Assembly: GCA_963803775.1 (NCBI GenBank)
Contig: CAWDNS010000006.1
Span: forward strand, 186,001 to 250,000
Direction of reading: 5' to 3'
Length of the DNA stretch: 64,000 nt
DNA from: JABCZH01 sp963803775
Lineage (GTDB): Bacteria; Acidobacteriota; Terriglobia; Terriglobales; Acidobacteriaceae
The translations under genes were made by a program, and so were the position numbers. Below are positions 1 through 8,931 of this stretch, piece after piece; position 1 is the first letter of the stretch; every line of letters starts with the position of its first letter. The notes beneath the pieces were generated by a model. That model was not told where the DNA came from. It saw nothing but the letters and a program-made list of their open reading frames with translations, and ran no database searches.

Positions 1-2714
1 TTCGCGGCCAAGCGTCCGCCAAGTGAACTGCAAGTATCCCCAGAGCCTTCAGAGTAGTCGCCTCCAAGCGAATAATTGAACGTCAACGGTAGGCTGCCCG
101 GATTGGCCAGGGTCACGGTCTGAGGAGGACTCTGTGTCCCTAGTTGCTGGTTGCCGAAATTGAGGCTCGGGGGAACGAGATCGGCAAGCTGCGTGGCCAC
201 CAGGAATTCGTAAGCCGCAACACTCCCTATTAAAGGACTGCTCTCCGGACCCGCGACCGTGGAAGTCGCTTCTTCACCTTCGGTCGCGTATGCGTACAGA
301 GTATGGAGGCCGGGCAGCAGTCTCGCTGAATTGCCAGTGAAGTTCCCCTGCGTGCCCGGACTAGCCTGCGTCCAGGCTCCTTGCCATGTGTCCATCTGGA
401 AGAGCAACTCGTCCACAGGCGCGGTGCTGAGGCCATTCGACGCCGTGAAGTTGAAGCTCGGAGTCTCGTCGGAGGTCTGATTACCTGTGAAGGGCGAAAT
501 GGTTGTGGCAATCGTGTTCGGGTGCACCTGCTCAGGAGTAATGACGCTGGTGTTTGAGCTCAGATTGTTGGCTACGTAAAGTTCATTCGTCACCGGATTC
601 GCGGCCAACGCGTAAGGCTGATCGGCATTGGCGTCGGTCACCGTGACTGGAGTGTTGCTCGCTCCATCAATGACGGTGACACTGCCAAGGTCAGTGCTGC
701 CGTTGCCATGGTTTGCAACGTAGATTCGGTTCAGCGTCGGATTGACCGACACAGCCGAAGGAATTGTCCCCGCCGCCACTAGGGCGATGACCGCCTCCGC
801 GTTGCCATCAATGACCGCAACCGTTCCATTTCCCGCGCCTGTGACATAAATCCGGTTGCTGGCCGGGTTCAGATCCAAAGCGGTCGGATTGTTACCCACG
901 TTTACGGTTGCTACCACCAGGTCCGTCACTCCGTCGATCACCGTGACGTTATCGCTGAACGAGTTTGCGACATAGATCTTCTGGGTCAGTGAATCCACCG
1001 CAAGGGCGGCGGGGTGACTCGCAGCGAAGTCCGTCACGGTGATGCTGTAGGACGCGACGGAATCGAACACGGTAACGTTGTCACTCCCACTGTTGGCGAC
1101 GTAAACCCGGCCAGTTGTAGTATCGGCCGCTAAAGCGACCGGCGCGGTCCCGGCGCTGATCGTGGTTGTGACCGTATTGCTGGCCCCATCGATCACGGTT
1201 ACGGTGCCGCTTCCGTTGTTGGCCACATAGATTGTGTTCAGCACCGGGTTCACCGCGACGGCAGCCGGGCTTGTTCCTGTGTTGACGGTGGTCACCACCG
1301 AATTGTTGGAGCCATCAATCACTGTCAGCGTATTGGCGTCGCGATTGGCTACATACACCTTGTTAGTGAAGGAATTAACCGTGATCGCGTCCGGGTTGGT
1401 GCCGGTATTGATGGTCGCCACTACCGTGTTAGTGCCTCCGTCGATCACCGAGACGGTGTTGGTCCCGCTGTTAACCACGTACATCTTATTCGTCACAGCG
1501 TCGAGCGCGATGGCCACGGGGTTTGTTGTCGTAGTAAGTGTGGCCGCGACCCCGTTGCTGTCAGCGTCGATCACACTGACGTTGCCGCTCCCATTGTTCG
1601 CCGTATAAACCGTGTTGGTTACGGGATCCACGGCCAGCGCCACTGGAGCAATCGCGTTGGGGTCTGCGACCGTCGTGGTCGCATTAGAAACGCCATCAAT
1701 CACTGTGACGTTGTTGCTCGCGGTGTTGACAACATAGATCTGATCCGTGGTCGGATCGGCAGCTACCGCGGCGGGACCATTTCCCACCGTGACCGTGTTA
1801 CTGACCACATTAGTCGCCCCGTTGACTACACTGACGCTGCTGCTGCCGTTGTTGGCAACATAGATGAAGTTGGTTGCGGCGTTGACCGTCACCGCGGCGG
1901 GATTTGTCCCCACGCCGACCGTGGCCGCAACCGTGTTGCTGGCCCCGTTGATCACGGTCAGATTGTTGCTCCCGTTATTCGCGGCATACACCATGTCCGT
2001 CGCGGTATCCACGGCCAACGAGACCGGGTTGGTTCCACTCCCAACTGTCGCTACGACCCGGTTGTTCGCTCCGTTGACCACCGTCACGTTGTCACTGGAA
2101 CGGTTGGCCACATACACCAGGTTGGTTGCCGGATTTACCACCACTGCGTTCGGATTACTCCCCGCGCCGACCGTCGCAACCACCGTATTGTTGGCGCCAT
2201 TGATCACCGTCAGGTTGTTACTGCCGCTGTTAGCCACATAGATAAGATTGGAGAGGGGATTGAGCGCCACTGCGACCGGAGCGATCCCATTCGGGTTGGT
2301 AATCGTGGACGGCACATTGGTCGCCCCGTTGATCACAGTGACATCGTTGCTTCCGTTGTTCGCCACGTACACCATGTTGGTCAACGGATTAACTGCCAGA
2401 GCAACGGGAGTAGTCCCGACGTTAACTGTCGTGGTAATCGCGTTCGTTGCGCCATCGATAACGCTGACACTGTTGCTCGCGGAATTCACCACGTAGATGG
2501 TGCTGGTCACAGGATTGACCGCTATTGCAGCGGGAGAGTTTCCCACCCCGATGGTGGTTGTTACATTCTGCGGGAGTGCCGTGCCAGCTGAGAGTACCAT
2601 CCCAAGCAGGAGCCAGAGCCCGGCCCGAGCCACCCGGGAAGGCTTAGCTTGCAGTGAAGTGAGGGAAAGCGAGACTCGGGGTCTCGGATTTGAAGCGTGA
2701 CGGGTTGCTTTCAT
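1..2714 (-). CDS. Secreted YVTN beta-propeller repeat protein (3' end outside window)
   Basis: The minus strand reads open from an ATG at 2714 to the window edge, over 900 codons, with the C-terminus missing. A hydrophobic signal segment (LWLLLGMVLSAGTA) is followed by about 16 repeats of 42 residues of the form NP-TN-IYVANNGSN-VTVINGA. Tyr-Val-Ala-Asn positions recur every 126 nt, occasionally 129, between about 2490 and 570. Downstream comes an Ig-like stretch (TPSFNFTASNGLSTAPV) and a choice-of-anchor D/ASH-like segment (PSLNFGNQQLGTQSPPQTV). YVTN families are extracellular or surface propellers. The ligand is unknown. Short plus-strand ORFs over this region are only mirrors of the repeats. 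Confidence 0.9.
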   Translation of the reverse strand, partial: MKATRHASNPRPRVSLSLTSLQAKPSRVARAGLWLLLGMVLSAGTALPQNVTTTIGVGNSPAAIAVNPVTSTIYVVNSASNSVSVIDGATNAITTTVNVGTTPVALAVNPLTNMVYVANNGSNDVTVINGATNVPSTITNPNGIAPVAVALNPLSNLIYVANSGSNNLTVINGANNTVVATVGAGSNPNAVVVNPATNLVYVANRSSDNVTVVNGANNRVVATVGSGTNPVSLAVDTATDMVYAANNGSNNLTVINGASNTVAATVGVGTNPAAVTVNAATNFIYVANNGSSSVSVVNGATNVVSNTVTVGNGPAAVAADPTTDQIYVVNTASNNVTVIDGVSNATTTVADPNAIAPVALAVDPVTNTVYTANNGSGNVSVIDADSNGVAATLTTTTNPVAIALDAVTNKMYVVNSGTNTVSVIDGGTNTVVATINTGTNPDAITVNSFTNKVYVANRDANTLTVIDGSNNSVVTTVNTGTSPAAVAVNPVLNTIYVANNGSGTVTVIDGASNTVTTTISAGTAPVALAADTTTGRVYVANSGSDNVTVFDSVASYSITVTDFAASHPAALAVDSLTQKIYVANSFSDNVTVIDGVTDLVVATVNVGNNPTALDLNPASNRIYVTGAGNGTVAVIDGNAEAVIALVAAGTIPSAVSVNPTLNRIYVANHGNGSTDLGSVTVIDGASNTPVTVTDANADQPYALAANPVTNELYVANNLSSNTSVITPEQVHPNTIATTISPFTGNQTSDETPSFNFTASNGLSTAPVDELLFQMDTWQGAWTQASPGTQGNFTGNSARLLPGLHTLYAYATEGEEATSTVAGPESSPLIGSVAAYEFLVATQLADLVPPSLNFGNQQLGTQSPPQTVTLANPGSLPLTFNYSLGGDYSEGSGDTCSSLGGRLAA

Positions 2715-3030
2715 GGGCAACTTTCTGTTCAAGAGCTAAATGTGCGACGTTACATGCTGGCAAGAATCTGGACTGGGGGAGGCCAGCGGCTCAGCAATGT
2801 TTCAAAACCCGGCGGAGCATTGTACCCCGTTTTTGCTGACGTGGCATTGTGAAATCTTTTGCATCTTACCGCGACCGCCGGGCTTTTCCACCTCATCAAT
2901 ATCTTGCATCGCTACCCAAGCAGGCCTTCTCCATCGCAGCCGCCTGGAGGCTGGTTTCTGCGTCGGCGGCGAATAGCGGCGGCTCCACTGTCGCCTGAAT
3001 CTGGAGCCGTTTCGCGTTCATCTATCAGCT
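2715..3030. other. Divergent intergenic region
   Basis: This 316-bp spacer lies between the minus-strand YVTN gene and the plus-strand HtrA gene and should hold both promoters. No clear -35/-10 pair, hairpin or small gene could be picked out. Short plus-strand ORFs here (from 2740 and 2859) have no recognisable composition. Confidence 0.5.
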
Positions 3031-4065
3031 ATGACTTTTGAAAGTGCTGTCTTTCGTGTTCTAGGAACCAGCTCGTCTACAACATTTCCTGCGGGCGAAG
3101 CCCATCCCTTAGACGACGCCCCATTGCTCGACGCCTATTCGCAGGCTGTAGTGAGTACCGCCGAGAGAATCAGTCCGTCCGTGGTGAAAATTGAAGTCGC
3201 CCACGCCGGGCGCAGCCGTTCCGGCGAACCTCGCGAACGCCAGGGCGGCGGCTCAGGATTCGTATTTGCACCCGATGGCCTGATTCTCACCAACAGTCAC
3301 GTAGTCCACGACGCCACCCGCATCAAAGTATCTCTCCCCGACGGACGCAGCTTCCCGGCCCACACACTCGGCGACGATCCCGCTTCGGACCTCGCCATAA
3401 TTCGCATCGACGCTCCCAGTCTAGTCGCCGCACCCTTGGGCGATTCCCGCCGGCTCCGCGTGGGCCAGTTGGCGATTGCCATCGGAAACCCGTACGGATT
3501 TCAATACACCGTGACCGCGGGAGTAATTAGTGCGCTGGGCCGGTCGCTGCGTTCCTATTCCGGTCGCTTAATAGAAGATGTCATCCAGACCGACGCCTCG
3601 CTCAATCCCGGAAACTCCGGCGGTCCACTCGTGACCTCCGACGGTCAGGTCGTCGGCGTGAACACGGCTACCATTCAGGGTGCCCAGGGACTATGCTTTG
3701 CCATCGGAATCAATACTGCAAAGTTTGTAGCCAGTCGGCTGTTACAGGAGGGCAGAATCCGCCGCAGCCAGATCGGCGTCGAAGCCCAGAACACACCGCT
3801 GCATCGACGGCTAGTGCGCTTCTATGATCTGCCTCAGGAAAGCGGCGTGGTCGTGATTTCAGTGCAGGAAGGCGGTCCCGCCAAGCGGGCAGGCTTGCGC
3901 GAAGGCGATGTCATCGTGGCTCTCGACGGCAAACCGGTCGCAGGCGTCGACGATCTGCAACGTCTACTCACCGACGCGCGCGTAGGAGTGAGCAGTTCTC
4001 TCACCGTAGTGCGCTACACAGAGAAGTTAGAGCTGAAGGTCGTGCCCGAAGAGGCTAGAGTCTAG
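3031..4065 (+). CDS. Trypsin-like serine protease with PDZ domain (HtrA/DegP-like)
   Basis: The 344-residue protein has a chymotrypsin-fold protease domain (about 35-240) and one C-terminal PDZ domain (about 250-340). The catalytic triad is visible: His90 in TNSHVV, Asp120 in DPASDLAII and Ser196 in NPGNSGGPL. Family members degrade or refold damaged proteins, usually in the periplasm. No signal peptide or membrane anchor is evident from the chosen ATG, so this copy may act in the cytoplasm or the start may be misjudged. It stands alone, facing away from the YVTN gene. Confidence 0.9.
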   Translation: MTFESAVFRVLGTSSSTTFPAGEAHPLDDAPLLDAYSQAVVSTAERISPSVVKIEVAHAGRSRSGEPRERQGGGSGFVFAPDGLILTNSHVVHDATRIKVSLPDGRSFPAHTLGDDPASDLAIIRIDAPSLVAAPLGDSRRLRVGQLAIAIGNPYGFQYTVTAGVISALGRSLRSYSGRLIEDVIQTDASLNPGNSGGPLVTSDGQVVGVNTATIQGAQGLCFAIGINTAKFVASRLLQEGRIRRSQIGVEAQNTPLHRRLVRFYDLPQESGVVVISVQEGGPAKRAGLREGDVIVALDGKPVAGVDDLQRLLTDARVGVSSSLTVVRYTEKLELKVVPEEARV

Positions 4066-4429
4066 CTCGTGGCAGCCAGGTAGCGACTTTCAATAAGAGG
4101 CACTTTTCTCTGATCCGGGGATTGCAAGTATCCAACCGAAATGATTTCCCATGGCACCTGGGTCCGGCCAGTGCCGATGCTTGTTTTTCCCATGTCTCTT
4201 CCAAAAAGGCCCAAAGAAATCCACAAATCTAGATAACTTGCTGCCTGCCGCGCAACGCAATTGCTATTCGCGCAACCCTACGCCTGAAAATCATTCCGCC
4301 TACCAACAACGCAGTATTGTGAAGAGCATGCTCCAGGAGGAAGCTTTGGAAGTATGTGTGGCTACCCTCGCGCTGTGAGTTTGTCGATCCGGGAGGCTGC
4401 CTGGCCATTCATCCGAGGTGAATCACTAT
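4066..4429. other. Intergenic region with no recognised feature
   Basis: About 360 bp between the HtrA gene and the next propeller gene. A 75-codon ORF from 4151 has no recognisable composition and no ribosome binding site. The next gene's Shine-Dalgarno (GAGGTG, 4415-4420) closes the region. Confidence 0.5.
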
Positions 4430-5560
4430 ATGAAATCCGCTGTGTGTGCGTGTCTGTTGGCGGCTGTGGCGTCGGGTGCAGCAGCCCAGAATCAGTTCGT
4501 CTATACCGACAATGAAATTGCGCCCGTCAATACGGTTACGGCATTTCAAGTCGGGTCCCAAGGAACGCTGACTCAGATCGCCGGGTCTCCCTTCAGCACA
4601 GAAGGCCAAGGAGGTCTAGGGCCGATTAACGCAATTACCATAGCCACGACCAGAAGTGGCTTCTATTTGTATGCGGCCAATGACGGCGACGGCACCGTCA
4701 GTGCCTTCAAGATCGACCTGACGACCGGCGGCTTGGCGCTGGTAGCAGGATCACCTTTCCTGGTCGATGGCCCCGCCATCAGCAACTATTCGTTAGCCAG
4801 CAGTCCCAACGGTCAATTTCTGTTTGTCACCAGCGACGCCACCGAGATCATCCATGCGTATTCCATCCAAAGCTCTGGAGGCTTGCTGGAAGTATCCGAT
4901 TCCCCTTTTCAGGTCGGGGCCAATACGGACGGACTAAAGGTCACCCCGAACGGGCGTTATCTGATAGCCGGTGAAAGTTCATTGAACTCTGTTGCCGTCT
5001 TCTCCATCTCGACCACAGGCAGCATAACTCCGGTTGCTGGCTCGCCTTTTCCTGCGAGTGGGACAGTGAGCGCCGTGGATGTCAGCTGCGCGAATCGGGT
5101 ATTCGCGGTCAGCAACAATTCGACGTTCATTGACGCATATCAGCTGGCCAGTGACGGTGGCTTAACTCCTGCACCCGGGTCGCCGTTCGCCAATGGAACC
5201 AGTTCCAATAGTTTCGGTCTCGTCGCGAGCTCTAACGACCGATTTCTGTTCACCACTGACAGCTTCTCCGATGACGTTTCTTCCATGAGCATTGCGCTTG
5301 ATGGCAGCCTTAGCCCGGTTCAAGGTTCTCCGTTTGATTCCAAGAATTGGGAAGGGGGGATTGCGGTTTCACAACGAGGAGATTTCGTGTACTCCGCTGC
5401 CTTCGGCTACACTGCAGTGGTCGTGCAAAGTGTAGACGTTAATGGTGTGCTGACATACGTGGGCCGCTACCTTACTAATCAGTTCAGCATGGCCGGTGAA
5501 CTGGATAACGTGGCCGCTTTCCCGCCGCGGTCTTGCACGACAGTAGCTTCGGCTTTCTAG
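4430..5560 (+). CDS. Secreted lactonase-like seven-bladed beta-propeller protein
   Basis: A Sec signal peptide (MKSAVCACLLAAVASGAAAQ) is followed by repeated blades each containing a variant of 'L..v.GSPF' (IAGSPF, VAGSPF, VSDSPF, APGSPF, VQGSPF). This pattern is typical of the lactonase/YVTN-type propellers abundant in Acidobacteriota. The ATG at 4430 is preferred because GAGGTG (4415-4420) lies 9 nt upstream; an in-frame GTG at 4418 sits inside that site. Enzymatic activity cannot be assigned and the propeller may be structural or ligand-binding. The gene appears to be a single transcription unit. Confidence 0.82.
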   Translation: MKSAVCACLLAAVASGAAAQNQFVYTDNEIAPVNTVTAFQVGSQGTLTQIAGSPFSTEGQGGLGPINAITIATTRSGFYLYAANDGDGTVSAFKIDLTTGGLALVAGSPFLVDGPAISNYSLASSPNGQFLFVTSDATEIIHAYSIQSSGGLLEVSDSPFQVGANTDGLKVTPNGRYLIAGESSLNSVAVFSISTTGSITPVAGSPFPASGTVSAVDVSCANRVFAVSNNSTFIDAYQLASDGGLTPAPGSPFANGTSSNSFGLVASSNDRFLFTTDSFSDDVSSMSIALDGSLSPVQGSPFDSKNWEGGIAVSQRGDFVYSAAFGYTAVVVQSVDVNGVLTYVGRYLTNQFSMAGELDNVAAFPPRSCTTVASAF

Positions 5561-5882
5561 TGACATCATTTGTCACCAATTCCTGAAGAGCGGGGATTCT
5601 TGCGAGTGCGATCGGAGTGAGCGCACCTGCCCACTACGACATTGTCAGCATCGCCCCAATGGGTGGGCGCCGCGTGTTAAGGTGCGCGGAGCCTCTAGAA
5701 CAGGATGCAGCCCGCGATTCCACAGTTCGTCACGGGAACGGTCATTGTTGTAACATCCCCATTTCACTCGTTGACTGGGAGGGTCAGTGTAAACCCCTGG
5801 CTGCGACGACCACCATGTCTCTTCCGTGTCATTGCAACCACCCTCAACCTGTGTTAGCGTCAACAAACAGAAGAGGTTAGCT
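5561..5882. other. Intergenic region upstream of the uppS operon
   Basis: About 320 bp with no recognisable gene. It should contain the promoter of the uppS-cdsA-dxr-rseP-ispG operon, but no convincing -35/-10 pair was found. The 3' end carries the likely uppS Shine-Dalgarno AAGAGG (5871-5876). Confidence 0.5.
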
Positions 5883-6704
5883 TTGCAACGAACAGCTCCC
5901 GCCGGGCTCGACCGTAAAGAAGCGGAGATTTATCAGCATTTGGATCCAGCCCGGCTCCCAAGACACATCGCTATCATTATGGACGGCAACGGCCGCTGGG
6001 CTAAACGCCGCCATCTGCCGCGCATTGCCGGACATCGCGCCGGTGTCACCGCGGTCCGTTCCACTGTCGAAACCGCCGCCCGCATCGGCATTCCCGCACT
6101 TACCCTCTATGCCTTTTCCGAAGAGAACTGGAAAAAGCGCCCCCGGAGCGAAGTCGATTTCCTTATGGGGCTGCTCTGCCGCTATCTCAAGGCTGAAGTC
6201 CCTACGCTGAATAAGAACAACATTCGATTGGAATACATTGGGCGGCAACATGAATTGCCGGATTCGGTGCAGGAGAAAATGCAGTGGGCGCGCGGAGCTA
6301 CCTCCCATAACACGGGAATGACGCTGACCTTGGCGCTCAACTACAGCGCCCGCAGCGAACTGGTGGACGCGTTCACCTCGCTCGTCGACGCCGCCGCCCG
6401 CAACGGTGGCTTGAGTCATCTGAAAATTGATGAAGACGCAGTTTCACGGCACCTTTATACCCGTGATTTGCCCGATCCTGACCTGGTAGTGCGCACCAGC
6501 GGCGAGATGCGCCTCAGTAATTTCTTATTGTGGCAACTCGCTTACGCGGAAATTTACGTGACCCCTACCTTGTGGCCCGAATTCCGCGGCGTTCATTTGC
6601 TGGGAGGCATTGCCGAATATCAGAAGCGTGACCGCCGCTACGGCGGGTTGGCGGAAGACGCCGCCCACGCCCATGCGCATCATTCGAAGACGGTCCGGAG
6701 TTAA
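5883..6704 (+). CDS. uppS: Isoprenyl transferase (undecaprenyl diphosphate synthase)
   Basis: A cis-prenyltransferase that condenses isopentenyl diphosphate onto a short allylic diphosphate to make the C55 lipid carrier for cell-wall synthesis. Family motifs are present: HIAIIMDGNGRWAKRR with the metal-binding Asp34, GHRAGV, YAFSEENWKK, and the C-terminal RTSGEMRLSNFLLWQ. I chose a TTG start at 5883 because AAGAGG lies 6 nt upstream; an in-frame GTG at 5826 would add 19 residues with no homology. It opens the isoprenoid/lipid operon, with cdsA starting 6 nt after its stop. Confidence 0.93.
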   Translation: MQRTAPAGLDRKEAEIYQHLDPARLPRHIAIIMDGNGRWAKRRHLPRIAGHRAGVTAVRSTVETAARIGIPALTLYAFSEENWKKRPRSEVDFLMGLLCRYLKAEVPTLNKNNIRLEYIGRQHELPDSVQEKMQWARGATSHNTGMTLTLALNYSARSELVDAFTSLVDAAARNGGLSHLKIDEDAVSRHLYTRDLPDPDLVVRTSGEMRLSNFLLWQLAYAEIYVTPTLWPEFRGVHLLGGIAEYQKRDRRYGGLAEDAAHAHAHHSKTVRS

Positions 6705-6710
6705 AGGCGG

Positions 6711-7613
6711 GTGCATCTGCTTAAACGCATCCTCACCGCGCTGGTGTTGATCCCCATAGTACTGCTGCTGGTGTTACGGGCGCCCGTTTCCGTAGTCGCG
6801 TTGGTGGCCGCACTGGTGGCGCTGCTGGCGGTGCAAGAATTCCTTAAACTAGCCGAGGCTTATGGCATCCGGCCTTTCCGCTGGCCTACCTATCTCTTTG
6901 TCGCTGCGTTCTTTTTGTTTCTGGCGCTCAATCCCGGGAACGCCAAGCCCCTGCTCTCGACTGCCATCTTTATTTATACCGTGGGATTCGCCGCCGCCAT
7001 TGCACCCTTTGTTTTTCTTACCATCGGCATGCGGCATCTCAACCTGAGTGCCGCTTTTCCGGCTGCGATGGTCTCCGTGTTTGCCTTTTGTTATGTGGCC
7101 TTGCCTCTGGGATTGCTGGTGCAACTGCGTGAGCAATGGTCGGGAGCATTTCTGCTGTTATATCTGCTACTTCTGGTTTGGGCCGGCGACATCTTTGCAT
7201 ATTTCGTCGGCAAGTCATTGGGCCGTCATTTAATGTCTCCACGCATCAGCCCCAAAAAGACTTGGGAAGGCGCGCTGGCATCGTTGTTGGCGAGCCTGGT
7301 GGTGGGAATGTTGCTCTACAACTACGCTCTACCTATTAGTACCGCGCTGCTTAATGCCCACCTGATCCAGGTGCGCGACGGTTTCTTCGCTCTGCAAAAG
7401 CCGCCGCTGTGGCCCACTCTGCTGCTCTCGGGTGCAATCAACATCGCCGCTCAGTTGGGCGATCTGGTGGAATCACTGATCAAACGCGGCGCCGACGTGA
7501 AGGATTCAGGCACGATTTTGCCGGGGCACGGAGGCATGCTCGACCGCATCGATGCCCTCCTCTTTGCCGCTCCAGTGCTGTGGTACTATGCGGCTTGGCG
7601 CGTCATGCAGTAA
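6711..7613 (+). CDS. cdsA: Phosphatidate cytidylyltransferase
   Basis: An integral membrane enzyme converting phosphatidate and CTP to CDP-diacylglycerol, the branch point of phospholipid synthesis. The 300 residues form about eight hydrophobic helices. The C-terminal CDP-DAG synthase signature is intact (SPKKTWEG, then KDSGTILPGHGGMLDRIDAL). It starts with GTG at 6711, just after uppS, so the two are probably translated from one mRNA. The gene order uppS-cdsA-dxr-rseP is a widespread bacterial arrangement. Confidence 0.93.
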   Translation: MHLLKRILTALVLIPIVLLLVLRAPVSVVALVAALVALLAVQEFLKLAEAYGIRPFRWPTYLFVAAFFLFLALNPGNAKPLLSTAIFIYTVGFAAAIAPFVFLTIGMRHLNLSAAFPAAMVSVFAFCYVALPLGLLVQLREQWSGAFLLLYLLLLVWAGDIFAYFVGKSLGRHLMSPRISPKKTWEGALASLLASLVVGMLLYNYALPISTALLNAHLIQVRDGFFALQKPPLWPTLLLSGAINIAAQLGDLVESLIKRGADVKDSGTILPGHGGMLDRIDALLFAAPVLWYYAAWRVMQ

Positions 7614-7622
7614 ATAGTAAGC

Positions 7623-7699
7623 AACCACGAAGGACACAAAGGCGCACAAAGGAAAAGCTGGCTTGCTTGCCTTTGTGATACTTCGTGTCCTTTGTGGTT
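7623..7699. repeat. Inverted repeat of the ACCAC-AAGGACAC family between cdsA and dxr
   Basis: Arms at 7623-7641 (AACCACgAAGGACACaAAG) and 7681-7699 (its near-perfect reverse complement) flank about 40 bp. Similar sequence recurs elsewhere in the window: inside metH near 21880, upstream of ispG near 10410, and upstream of the second nuoI near 24380. The element lies inside an operon, so it may act as a processing site or attenuator, or simply be a mobile-repeat scar. Confidence 0.75.
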
Positions 7700-7712
7700 T
7701 ATTGATTTTCTT

Positions 7713-8912
7713 ATGAAACGTATCGCCATCCTTGGCTCGACCGGATCCATCGGCCAAAGCACACTCAGCGTCGTCGAGTCTCATCCCGACCGCTTTCAAG
7801 TGATCGCGCTCGCCGCCGGGCGAAATATGGACACTGCATTCGAGCAAGCCCGCCGCTGGAAGCCGCGACTGGTATCGATGGCCGCAGCATCCGACGCCGA
7901 AATCCTGTGCAATCGCCTCAAGAAAGCAGGAGTCGACGGAGTCGAATTTACGCACGGCTCAGCCGGCAGCGTCCGCGTAGCCACCCATCCCGAGGCTGAT
8001 TTCGTGGTCAGCGCCATCGTCGGCGTCGCCGGCCTCGAAGCTACCTACGAAGCCGTGCGTGCCGGAAAAACCGTAGGTCTCGCCAACAAAGAGTGTCTGG
8101 TCGCAGCCGGAGAACTAATCACCGCCGAGGCCCGTCGCCAGGGCAAACCGCTTCTGCCCATCGATAGTGAACACAATGCCGTCCATCAGTGTCTGCGCGG
8201 TGGCCGCATGCAGGAAGTCGAGCGCATCTGGCTGACTGCTTCCGGCGGACCCTTCTTGAACACCCCCCAGGCAAAGTTTTCCTCCATCACCGTCGAGCAA
8301 GCGCTGAATCATCCCACCTGGAAAATGGGACGCCGCATCACCATCGATTCCGCTACCTTGATGAATAAGGGCTTCGAGGTCATTGAGGCCTGCCGCTTGT
8401 TCAACCTGCCCGCCGACCGCGTTGGCGTGATGGTCCATCCCCAATCCACTATTCACTCCATGGTCGAATTCGTGGATGGCAGCATACTTGCTCAGTTCTC
8501 AGTGACCGATATGCGTCTGCCGATCCTCTATGCGCTGACCTATCCGGAGCGGATTCAGTCGGATATGCGCTTCCCGGTCATGGACTTACGGCACCTCGAA
8601 TTCTCCCCTCCAGACATGAAAAAATTCCCTTGTCTGGCCCTTGCGTATGAAGCGGCTGAGGCTGGGGGTGCGAAAACAGTTGCACTCAATGCCGCCGACG
8701 AAGTGGCCGTGGCGGCGTTCTTGGATGGAAACATCCGTTTCGACGAAATTCCAGAGATAATAAAGATGGTTCTGGCTGAAACTGGAAGTCACAAATTGGA
8801 ATCTATTGATAAGGTGCTGTTGGCGGATGGCGAAGCCCGTTGCAGCGCTCAGGCAAAGGTCGATTTACGGAACGGTTCGACCCTTCAGCGGCAAGCATCA
8901 TCCATTCTTTAA
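7713..8912 (+). CDS. dxr: 1-deoxy-D-xylulose 5-phosphate reductoisomerase
   Basis: Catalyses the NADPH-dependent conversion of DXP to 2-C-methyl-D-erythritol 4-phosphate, the committed step of the MEP isoprenoid pathway. The 399-residue length is usual. Visible motifs: GSTGSIGQ nucleotide loop, ANKE, PIDSEHNAV metal-site segment, TASGGPF, HPTWKMGRRITIDSATLMNK, and HPQSTIHSMVEF. The ATG at 7713 gives the canonical MKRIAILGSTGSIG N-terminus; the upstream in-frame start at 7692 falls inside a repeat arm. No Shine-Dalgarno is apparent. It supplies precursor for UppS, encoded two genes upstream. Confidence 0.95.
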   Translation: MKRIAILGSTGSIGQSTLSVVESHPDRFQVIALAAGRNMDTAFEQARRWKPRLVSMAAASDAEILCNRLKKAGVDGVEFTHGSAGSVRVATHPEADFVVSAIVGVAGLEATYEAVRAGKTVGLANKECLVAAGELITAEARRQGKPLLPIDSEHNAVHQCLRGGRMQEVERIWLTASGGPFLNTPQAKFSSITVEQALNHPTWKMGRRITIDSATLMNKGFEVIEACRLFNLPADRVGVMVHPQSTIHSMVEFVDGSILAQFSVTDMRLPILYALTYPERIQSDMRFPVMDLRHLEFSPPDMKKFPCLALAYEAAEAGGAKTVALNAADEVAVAAFLDGNIRFDEIPEIIKMVLAETGSHKLESIDKVLLADGEARCSAQAKVDLRNGSTLQRQASSIL

Positions 8913-8931
8913 GGGGATTCGTACAAGTCTT

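Noticed and set aside
540..2500. Regular 126-nt periodicity that could suggest a CRISPR-like array
   Set aside because: It is an in-frame minus-strand protein repeat (42 residues, YVAN motifs) with no spacer/repeat contrast.
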